Below are positions 41,245-47,680 of a DNA stretch of 47,680 nt, in pieces (position 1 is the stretch's first letter; each line of letters starts with the position of its first letter). Location: the NCBI GenBank assembly GCA_039198685.1, contig JBCCTK010000002.1, forward strand, positions 1 through 47,680, given 5' to 3'. Source of the stretch: UBA5336 sp039198685. GTDB taxonomy: Bacteria; Pseudomonadota; Alphaproteobacteria; Caulobacterales; Hyphomonadaceae. Made by a program: the position numbers and the translations under genes. The notes beneath the pieces were generated by a model. The model had not been told where the DNA came from. It did no database searches and worked only from the letters and a program-made list of their open reading frames with translations.

Positions 41245-41655
41245 TTACGCCCTTGGTAAAGCATAGGTGACGACAGCATGGCTCGCCGGTGCGCCCGAGC
41301 CTTCGCCACGAATGCCGACTTCAGCCACCGCGAGTGTTCGGCCAAGCTTGATCAGTTTGGCCTCCGCAATCGCCACTTTCGTGATGAGGGGGCGCAGAAA
41401 GCTCATATTCAGACTGGTTGTCACCGCCATTGGTACGATGCCAATCCGGGTGAAGATGGCGGCATAGGTGACCGTGTCGGCCATCGACATTTGGGTTGGC
41501 CCTGACACGTAACCGCCTGGCCTCAGATGGGGGCCGGCGACGTCCAAACGCATCGATGCAGCGCCTTCGCTTAAGGATACAATGTCAGGTGCTGTCCCGT
41601 CGAACGACTCGGCGAAAAACGCTTTCAACTCATCGATACTGGGGGTCTGGGCCAT
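41245..41655 (-). CDS. PaaI-family hotdog thioesterase
   Basis: 136-residue hotdog-fold acyl-CoA thioesterase of the PaaI type. Characteristic segments: GPHLRPGGYVSGPTQMSMADTVTYAA, where the conserved GG..SGP..M..AD replaces the common HGG...aDta pattern, and AVTTSLNMSFLRP, followed by GRTLAVAEVGIRGEG. Catalytic residue likely the Asp in MADT. Acts as a tetramer or dimer in the cytosol on acyl- or aryl-CoA; substrate unknown. ATG 41655 begins the conserved protein; the 90-codon upstream extension overlaps the divergent gene's region. Upstream partner of DUF423. Confidence 0.85.
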   Translation of the reverse strand: MAQTPSIDELKAFFAESFDGTAPDIVSLSEGAASMRLDVAGPHLRPGGYVSGPTQMSMADTVTYAAIFTRIGIVPMAVTTSLNMSFLRPLITKVAIAEAKLIKLGRTLAVAEVGIRGEGSGAPASHAVVTYALPRA

Positions 41656-41769
41656 TGCGAGGCATTCTCTTGCATTGATTACGCCGGATTTCCTGCCACT
41701 GTAGCGACAATTGTGCGTCCGCCAAGAGACGCCATGCAAGGGAGGCGCCGCAATGGCGGCGATAATCTG

Positions 41770-42867
41770 ATGCTCACAGAAGGTGACGAATATCCCATCC
41801 ACCAGACACCAGAACCGGTGGCATTCTCTGGGTCTGACCGCAATTTCTATGATCGTTTTTTCTTTAGCGGATATAGCCCTGACGGGGCCGTCTTCTTTGC
41901 GTGCGCGTTCGGGGTGTATCCGCACCTGAACGTCATGGATGGGGCAGTTTCGATCCTAAAGGATGGTGTCCAGAGGTCTGTTTTTGTCTCCAGGGCGCTC
42001 AATATGGAGCGTATGAAAACCGAGGTTGGCCCCCTTTCCATAGCGGTGGTCGAGCCGCTCAAGCGGATCCATGTCCGACTCAGGCAGGCCGAGGGGCTCA
42101 ACCTCGATGTCGAATTCACGGGTCGTCATTTTCCCATCGAAGAGCCGCGCTTCACCCATCGACAAGGTCCACGCATGCTGATCGATTGCACACGCATGAC
42201 ACAGAACGGGCATTGGACGGGATCCGTTTCCGCTGATGGTGAAACCCACGATGTTAAGGCTTGGCCGGGCACACGGGATCGAAGCTGGGGTGTGCGTCCC
42301 ATAGGCCAACGCGACGCCCAACCCTTGGTGCCGGCCCAACCGCCGCAATTCTTCTGGCTATGGGCACCGGTCAATTTCCCGAGTGTGTCGCATTTCTTCC
42401 ATGTCAATGAAGACGCCCGTGGCGGGGCATGGAACACCCGTTCGGTCCTCGCCATGGATGGTGCGGCGTGTCATCAGCTGACCCAGCTTAACCGGCCGAA
42501 AATGCATGTTACCTGGGCCCAGAATACCCGAAGGGTCAGACAGGCCACGCTGCATGCTGAAGACGGTCAGGGCGGTTCTCATACGGTGCTGTATGAGCCA
42601 TTGTGCACGTTCCAGATGAAAGGCATTGGCTATGGCCACCCTACTTTGGGCCATGGTACCTGGCGCGGAGAGGGTGATATCGTGCGCGAAGAGTACATCC
42701 CGCAAGACCTGCCCTGGCAGCAGCCCGACAATTTGCACATTCAGGCTATCGTGAAGGCGGTGCATCAGGGCCCCGATGGCGGGTCGAGCGAGGGCGTTGG
42801 CATCCTAGAACAGCTCTGCATTGGCCCCCATGAACCGAGTGGCTGGAAGGATGTTTTGGATGCCTGA
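41770..42867 (+). CDS. CrtC/AttH-lipocalin-like protein (DUF7064/7065 type)
   Basis: 365 residues, no signal peptide or TM. The central RDRSWGVRP (169-177) and the two-part beta layout resemble the AttH/CrtC (hydroxyneurosporene synthase-like) double-lipocalin fold, and the overall sequence looks like the DUF7064/DUF7065 proteins often encoded next to APH-type kinases; this is recognition by feel and needs a profile search. Trp/His-rich segments (PPQFFWLWAPVNFPSVSHFFHV) may line a lipid-sized pocket. ATG 41770 is tentative: it overlaps the stop of a 5-codon ORF that has a good GGGAGG site; ATG 41734 is another in-frame option. Overlaps the next gene by 8 nt. Confidence 0.75.
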   Translation: MLTEGDEYPIHQTPEPVAFSGSDRNFYDRFFFSGYSPDGAVFFACAFGVYPHLNVMDGAVSILKDGVQRSVFVSRALNMERMKTEVGPLSIAVVEPLKRIHVRLRQAEGLNLDVEFTGRHFPIEEPRFTHRQGPRMLIDCTRMTQNGHWTGSVSADGETHDVKAWPGTRDRSWGVRPIGQRDAQPLVPAQPPQFFWLWAPVNFPSVSHFFHVNEDARGGAWNTRSVLAMDGAACHQLTQLNRPKMHVTWAQNTRRVRQATLHAEDGQGGSHTVLYEPLCTFQMKGIGYGHPTLGHGTWRGEGDIVREEYIPQDLPWQQPDNLHIQAIVKAVHQGPDGGSSEGVGILEQLCIGPHEPSGWKDVLDA

Positions 42868-43915
42868 GGCGCTGCAATATCCGGAACTCGCCAATAAATT
42901 TGCCAGCTATTACAGCACAATCATTGCCCAGGGTGGGACCGTCGACGTTGTTGCGATTACTCGGATCCCGGGCGGGGCTAGCCGAGAGACCTACTCTATC
43001 GACATCAAAACCAAAGATGGTCCGCCCCAGGGCTTGATCGTGCGCCGAGACCCCCCGGCAAGCCTGATCGATACAGACAGAGAGGTCGAATTTGCAGCGA
43101 TAAGAACGGCATCCGGTCAGCCAGGCTTGCCCGTACCGGAAGCCTTGGCGTTGGAAACCGATCCACGCTTCCTGGGCACACCATTTTTCGTTATGGAACG
43201 CATCGATGGTGGAGACGCGCTCAACCCCTTCAAGGTCGACGCGATAGAGCCCCACCGGCAACAGATTGGCCAACAATTCTTTCACCATTTGGGAGCTATC
43301 GCCGCTATCCCTGTGAAGGGGACACCCTTGGCGCAGGTGATCGACACCCCCGCACCAGAAGCGTGTTGGAGTCGGGAGTTGGATTATTGGGCAAGCGAAA
43401 TCGCAAAGGACCAGGCCCGACCGGAGCCGATCACTGATGCTGCCATACGCTGGCTACGCGGCAATCCACCCCCTCCAGCCCAACGGCTTTCGCTTGTCCA
43501 CGGCGACTTCAGAAGCGGGAATTTTCTCCATGATGGTAAGGGCATCATCACCGGTATCCTAGATTGGGAAATGGCCCATATCGGCGACCCTTATGAGGAT
43601 CTGGCCTGGGCCACCGATCCGCTTTGGTGCGGGGGTGATCGTGAGCGTGCGGCAGGTCTTCTACCCTGGCCGGAAGCCATTGAAATCTGGCAAGACGCGT
43701 CTGGTTGCCTCTTTGATCCAAAAGCCTTTGAGTGGTGGTCTATCTTTGCCAGTGTAAAAGCCATGGGGATTTGGATCAGCTCGGCGCGCGCGTTTTCCGA
43801 GGGCGAGAATGACGATCCAATCCTGGCTTGGTCAGGCTGGTTCACCCATGCTGCCCACGAGGTGGTCCTTGCCTCAAGGCTCGCGCCCAAATTTGGCGTG
43901 GAGGTGCCAGAATGA
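42860..43915 (+). CDS. APH/choline-kinase-type phosphotransferase family protein
   Basis: 351-residue protein-kinase-like (APH) enzyme. Catalytic loop HGDFRSGN (214-221) with base Asp216 and Asn221, and the metal-binding DWE (235-237) in GILDWEMAHIGDPYEDLAW. N-lobe VRRDPP holds a Lys-equivalent position with Arg. These bacterial enzymes, related to ACAD10/11 kinase domains, phosphorylate small hydroxylated molecules, some in 4-hydroxy-acid catabolism. ATG 42860 has GGAAGG 9 nt upstream and lies 8 nt inside the preceding gene; ATG 42851 is possible. Overlaps the next gene by ATGA, so coupled translation is expected. Confidence 0.87.
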   Translation: MPEALQYPELANKFASYYSTIIAQGGTVDVVAITRIPGGASRETYSIDIKTKDGPPQGLIVRRDPPASLIDTDREVEFAAIRTASGQPGLPVPEALALETDPRFLGTPFFVMERIDGGDALNPFKVDAIEPHRQQIGQQFFHHLGAIAAIPVKGTPLAQVIDTPAPEACWSRELDYWASEIAKDQARPEPITDAAIRWLRGNPPPPAQRLSLVHGDFRSGNFLHDGKGIITGILDWEMAHIGDPYEDLAWATDPLWCGGDRERAAGLLPWPEAIEIWQDASGCLFDPKAFEWWSIFASVKAMGIWISSARAFSEGENDDPILAWSGWFTHAAHEVVLASRLAPKFGVEVPE

Positions 43916-44337
43916 GCGATATCGGAATGATCTTGGACCGGATTGGGCGCACCCTTGTCACTGAAGTCGGTCCTGCCCTGGATGGTCACTATGCGAGCGG
44001 CAAAGCGAGTCTTTCCGGTCTTATAGCAGTGATGGCCGGTGAAGCCTGGAATGGCGCTGCTGATAAATTGTCGCGAGAAATTAACGGTATGAAGGCCCTT
44101 CTAGCCAATGGAGGAGACAGTGGGGCCGCAGACATCTTACCCGAAAGCCTGAAACTCAACGATCTTCGAATGGCGCGCAATGAACTCGCTGAGCGGTTGA
44201 TCGCCCTACAGGTTGCGCTTGAAGCAGACGATACGGACGATGCCATCACTCTGAATCGGCAGATCTGGGGCTTCTTGCTTGCAACGGCTTCGGAGCGTCT
44301 ACCCAGTCCGCCGAAGTTTCCGGATGCTGAGGCCTGA
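43912..44337 (+). CDS. Unknown all-helical protein (141 aa)
   Basis: 141 residues, predicted entirely helical (VTEVGPALDGHYASGKASLSGLIAVMAGEAWNGAADKLSREINGMKALL; LRMARNELAERLIALQVALEADDTDDAITLNRQIWGFLLATASERL), acidic, without signal or TM. I do not recognise a family. The start overlaps the stop of the APH-type kinase gene by 4 nt (ATGA), so it is made with that protein and probably acts in the same pathway, perhaps as a partner subunit. Similar small helical ORFs often follow such kinases in related gene sets, but that is from memory and unverified. Confidence 0.75.
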   Translation: MSDIGMILDRIGRTLVTEVGPALDGHYASGKASLSGLIAVMAGEAWNGAADKLSREINGMKALLANGGDSGAADILPESLKLNDLRMARNELAERLIALQVALEADDTDDAITLNRQIWGFLLATASERLPSPPKFPDAEA

Positions 44338-44441
44338 TCCATGCGCGATCTGCATGGGCGACATGGGAATATCACATCTGAACAAATCGCCGCGTAAACC
44401 CATCTCCAGTCACATCGAGGACAGGCGATAAGGAGACAACT

Positions 44442-45188
44442 ATGTCACGCTTCACAGATAAGACCGTTCTGATTACCGGCGGAACATCCGGCATTGGCTT
44501 GGCGACGGCTGAACGGTTGATCCAAGAAGGTGCGCGCGTCGCTGTGACCGGGTCCAATGCCCAGCGGCTTGCAAACTTTGAAGCCAGGCATCCAGCGGCT
44601 CTAACGATCCTCGCCGACAATGCAGATCCGGAAAGCGCAGACCAGATCGCTGAAGCTTTAAAAGCACGATTCGGTCAACTCGATGGCGTGTTTCTGAATG
44701 CAGGGTTTGGCCGGTTTGTACCGGTAGAGCATGTTACGGCTGAAGAGTTCGACGCCCAATACAGTGTGAACGTGCGTGGTCCACTCCTCCAGGCCGGCAA
44801 ACTCTCAACCCTGATAAAGGATGGCGGCAAGGTCGTCTTCAATACCTCCATCGGCCAAAATCTCGGCATGATGGGTGGCTCGGTCTACAATTCGACTAAG
44901 GGCGCACTACGCACCGTCGTTCGCGTTCTTGCGCGGGAATGGTCTGGCCGCCAGATCAATGTGAATGCGGTTAGCCCCGGACCGATCGGTACGGACTTCT
45001 TCAATCGTACCGGCCTTGACGAAGCGTCGATCGAGGGTTTTTCGAAGCAGATTCTGTCGACAGTTCCTTTGGCCCGGTTTGGCAAACCCGAAGAGGTTGC
45101 GGCTGTTGCTGCATTCTTGCTGAGTGATGATGCGAGCTATGTGACCGGATCAGAGTATGTCGTCGATGGCGGTATGAGCGAGCTGTAA
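44442..45188 (+). CDS. SDR family oxidoreductase
   Basis: 248-residue classical SDR: TGGTSGIG (12-19), LNAG (85-88, in place of NNAG), Ser about 136, Tyr149 and Lys153 in YNSTK, SPG (NAVSPGPIGTDFF). TGSN after strand 2 suggests NADP(H) use. AAGGAGA about 6 nt before ATG 44442. It follows the helical-protein gene by 104 nt on the same strand and may share its transcript. Substrate unknown; close to 3-oxoacyl-reductase-like SDRs. Confidence 0.9.
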   Translation: MSRFTDKTVLITGGTSGIGLATAERLIQEGARVAVTGSNAQRLANFEARHPAALTILADNADPESADQIAEALKARFGQLDGVFLNAGFGRFVPVEHVTAEEFDAQYSVNVRGPLLQAGKLSTLIKDGGKVVFNTSIGQNLGMMGGSVYNSTKGALRTVVRVLAREWSGRQINVNAVSPGPIGTDFFNRTGLDEASIEGFSKQILSTVPLARFGKPEEVAAVAAFLLSDDASYVTGSEYVVDGGMSEL

Positions 45189-45287
45189 TCGGTAGCGACC
45201 GTGCTGAGCCCCACACTGATTGAAAACGGAGGTAGGGTGGGTTTGGAGGGATTGTTCGCTCTCGCTGAAACTTAAGGCGCTCTAGCT

Positions 45288-47672
45288 TCACTCTGCTGCA
45301 GGCATGATGTCGGTCGAGTGCACGCCGAGACCTTGACCGGAAATGGGCAGATAGATTGAGACACGGGTTCCTTTGCCAAGCTCAGAGGCAATACCCAACC
45401 GGCCACCGTGCATATCCGCATAGGATTTGGTCAGCGCCAGTCCTAGACCTGTTCCCTCAAAGTTACGGTCCTTGGTGTCGGAAATCTGCTCGAAGGGCTT
45501 TCCGAGACGCGCAATTTCTTCGCGAGGAATACCGATTCCTGTATCGATCACGCTGATCCGGATCTGCTCGTCATGGCGCCGAACAGCCACGGTGATGCGA
45601 CCATCCTTGTCGGTAAACTTCATCGCGTTTGAGATGAGGTTCAAAACCATCTGGCGGATGGCACGGTGGTCGGCCTCAATGTCGGGCAGGTCAGTCGGCA
45701 CATCCAGAATGAGCGAGATGCCTTTTGCTTCAACTTTCTGACGCATCATGCGCACCGCAGCATCGACAGGGTCGATCGGGTCAAGCGGCGCTAGGGTAAC
45801 GGTCATTTTGCCGGCTTCGATTTTCGCCATGTCGAGAATATCATTGATCAGGTCCAACAGGTGCTGGCCGGAAGCAAGAATATCAGCAGCGTAGGCTTTG
45901 TATTTTTCATCGCCGAGAGGGCCATAGAGCTCCTCAATCAGGATCTCCGAAAAGCCATTGATTGCGTTCAAGGGCGTACGCAGTTCGTGGCTCATATTCG
46001 CCAGAAATGCGCTTTTCGTGTTGGCGGCATGCTCGGCTTTTTTCTTTTCCTCTTGGTACTTTGAGGCCAGTTCGCTGGCCTGTCCCTCAGACCGTTCAAG
46101 TTTCGTGATAACGGTTTTGAGCTTGCGCCGCTGATCCTTAAGCTGGTTTTCGTTGCGACGGTTTTCGGTCACATCAATTGCCAGCGTGATCAAGCCATCA
46201 TCATTGGTTGGCCGTTCGACAATTTTAAGCCAACGCTCCGAATGCAGTTCGATATATTGCGTTTTATCGTCACTGTCTTCTTTCTGGACGCGTCTGATGG
46301 CACTCGCCTTGGCCAGTTCCACCGTATCGTGGCTTATGCCGGGGCGCAGAATGTCTTCGAGGCCGAACGTGGTTGAAAAAGACCGATTCCAGTAGAGTAG
46401 GCGCTGGCGATTATCCCAAAGGGCAAACGGTCCTGCGAAGCCTTCAATGGCATTGCGCAAACGCCGCTCTGCCATGCGCAGACGGAGATCACTCTTTTTG
46501 TGGCCTGTCACATCCATCACGATACCCCGAAGTGTCCCCTCTTCGCCGTCCTCGTGGACGCTTGCGCGCATCTCCACAAACTGCTGGTCTTCGTCCGTCG
46601 CGGTTGAAAAGGACACTTGCAGATACTGCTTGGTGGAGGCCTCCATCAATGCATCGCGGACGGCGCTTTGATCTTTTTCCATGATCAAAGGAAGGAACGT
46701 CTCCAGGGCATATTGACCCTCAGAATTGAGGCCGATCAGCTCAGCGGCCATGGGACTGAAGTTTGCCGTTTGGGTCTCACTGCTCCAGGTCCAGGAGCCA
46801 GCCCGCGCCCCTGACATGACGAGATCCAATCTTTCTTGAGCGCTATGGGCTTGTGAGCTTGCAGAGTCCCGCTCTTTGCGGCTTGTGACAATCATGTTGA
46901 TCAAGCCCAGTATTGCGAGGAGGGGAGCGGCCAAAAGAAGTCCGTAGGTGATCAGGCGAAGTATTTCGTCTCGTGTGAACAAGGGGGAAGGGCGGGTGAC
47001 GCAAGCCCTGAGTTCTGAGCCTGAAAGCGACGCGCATGCTGTCGCCGACCGCAACAATCCCTCGCCACTTTGGATACGGGGCTGATCGATACTGGCGCTG
47101 TTGGCCTGTTGCTCTAGCGACATGTCTCCTACACCCAATCGGTAATTCCCGACTAGGGTATGGCGTCGCCCGGATGCTGCTGCAGGCAGCCAAGCTTCGG
47201 CGCGTGCAAAAGCGATTGCCGTTGGAAAGCCTGTTTCTTCAACGATGAAAATCAGGTCGCCATTGGAACTCATCCCAAGTGTCTCATCAGATGCGATCGC
47301 AACCAGTGCCGCATCAGCACCTGATTTCAGACGAGACCCCTCGGGCGAGGCCGCCGCATCGCGCAGGCTGAGGACCACATCCACGTGCGCTATGGCAGAC
47401 GTGACCAACTCGCGCGCCGCGCCCGAGCGTTGTCCAAGCGATATTGTCGAAATGACTGTATCGGCCTCACTTTGAATGCGTTGGGAGAGCCCTATGGCCT
47501 CACGCTGGAGGCTTTCCAGGCTGCGCAAATCCGAGGTTTGGCGCTCTTCCCAGGCTTTGATCCCCAGCGCAGCGCCCTCGAGTACCAAAAGTGCCCCGAT
47601 CGCCAATCCAAGGCGACCTCGCACGGCCCCGCTCTTTTTCGCAGCCTTCTTTTGGGTGTCCTTCTGAACCAC
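45288..47672 (-). CDS. PAS-domain hybrid-less sensor histidine kinase (PleC/DivJ-like)
   Basis: 794-residue membrane sensor kinase. TM1 (about 19-40) and TM2 (about 236-264) bound a periplasmic sensor region; then PAS1 (about 280-395), PAS2 (about 400-505, EGFAGPFALWDNRQRLLYWN, the LWD pattern typical of PleC-like PAS), coiled coil (505-552), HisKA with phospho-accepting His562 (MSHELRTPLNAINGFSEILI) and HATPase with N-box NLISNAMKFTD, DTGIGIP and GTGLGLAL. The HisKA sequence resembles alphaproteobacterial PleC/DivJ, which control DivK and the CtrA cell-cycle pathway. No receiver domain. The GTG at 47672 is provisional: the frame stays open to the window edge, so the N-terminus may continue outside. 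Confidence 0.9.
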   Translation of the reverse strand: MVQKDTQKKAAKKSGAVRGRLGLAIGALLVLEGAALGIKAWEERQTSDLRSLESLQREAIGLSQRIQSEADTVISTISLGQRSGAARELVTSAIAHVDVVLSLRDAAASPEGSRLKSGADAALVAIASDETLGMSSNGDLIFIVEETGFPTAIAFARAEAWLPAAASGRRHTLVGNYRLGVGDMSLEQQANSASIDQPRIQSGEGLLRSATACASLSGSELRACVTRPSPLFTRDEILRLITYGLLLAAPLLAILGLINMIVTSRKERDSASSQAHSAQERLDLVMSGARAGSWTWSSETQTANFSPMAAELIGLNSEGQYALETFLPLIMEKDQSAVRDALMEASTKQYLQVSFSTATDEDQQFVEMRASVHEDGEEGTLRGIVMDVTGHKKSDLRLRMAERRLRNAIEGFAGPFALWDNRQRLLYWNRSFSTTFGLEDILRPGISHDTVELAKASAIRRVQKEDSDDKTQYIELHSERWLKIVERPTNDDGLITLAIDVTENRRNENQLKDQRRKLKTVITKLERSEGQASELASKYQEEKKKAEHAANTKSAFLANMSHELRTPLNAINGFSEILIEELYGPLGDEKYKAYAADILASGQHLLDLINDILDMAKIEAGKMTVTLAPLDPIDPVDAAVRMMRQKVEAKGISLILDVPTDLPDIEADHRAIRQMVLNLISNAMKFTDKDGRITVAVRRHDEQIRISVIDTGIGIPREEIARLGKPFEQISDTKDRNFEGTGLGLALTKSYADMHGGRLGIASELGKGTRVSIYLPISGQGLGVHSTDIMPAAE

Positions 47673-47680
47673 GACCGCAC

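Noticed and set aside
1..47680. CRISPR arrays, insertion sequences, prophage or integrase signatures
   Set aside because: I looked for regular direct repeats, terminal inverted repeats and transposase or integrase motifs and saw none.

Overview
This window is a stretch of bacterial chromosome made almost entirely of single-copy housekeeping genes. Their types and order (lptG-lptF divergent from pepA-holC near ndk, tamB-tamA, an mreBCD-mrdA-rodA run, and a PleC/DivJ-type PAS histidine kinase) point to an alphaproteobacterium. A Caulobacterales/Hyphomonadaceae-like lineage is my best guess, inferred from gene content and not from any search. I see no phage genes, insertion sequences, integrase or CRISPR array.

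Layout: (1) 1-5.3 kb: the end of rpsD, an SDR dehydrogenase, a CBS-like/GGDEF protein, and a minus-strand run of 2OG-Fe(II) oxygenase, alpha/beta hydrolase and SDR. (2) 5.3-7.3 kb: a TIR-domain protein and two divergent envelope lipoproteins separated by a palindromic promoter region. (3) 7.3-12.9 kb: LPS export permeases LptG/LptF, divergent pepA-holC, a VOC protein with a small membrane protein, and ndk with a clear promoter and a rho-independent terminator. (4) 13-16 kb: a class III aminotransferase, a thiolase, and tRNA-Asn and tRNA-Cys, each with a recognisable promoter. (5) 16-24 kb: tamB-tamA (outer-membrane assembly), an unknown two-TM protein, rlmB and tRNA-Tyr. (6) 24-31 kb: a PhoD-like phosphatase, rluD, an Hcp-like Sel1 protein, an SDR, a TVP38 membrane protein, then leuA preceded by a leucine-rich leader peptide and an attenuator-like hairpin. 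(7) 31-39 kb: an AT-richer spacer holding a 49-codon small ORF, the mreBCD-mrdA-rodA cell-shape operon, and a sodium:neurotransmitter-type symporter. (8) 39-47.7 kb: proline iminopeptidase, a lipoprotein, DUF423, a PaaI-type thioesterase, a tightly coupled four-gene run (CrtC/AttH-like protein, APH-type kinase, unknown helical protein, SDR), and the sensor kinase.

Functionally the window is dominated by envelope building (Lpt, Tam, Mre/Rod, lipoproteins), translation (S4, three tRNAs, two rRNA-modifying enzymes) and acyl/short-chain oxidoreductase metabolism (four SDRs, thiolase, thioesterase). The best unlisted signals are the leuA leader peptide with its alternative RNA pairings, the small ORF and 13-mer direct repeat upstream of mreB, the TIR protein with a PH-like C-terminal half, four exactly periodic C-x7-C pairs in the Sel1 protein, and five convergent gene pairs that share a 4-nt CTAA/CTAG stop overlap. 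Genes run very close together: many same-strand neighbours overlap by 1-8 nt or lie within 20 nt.
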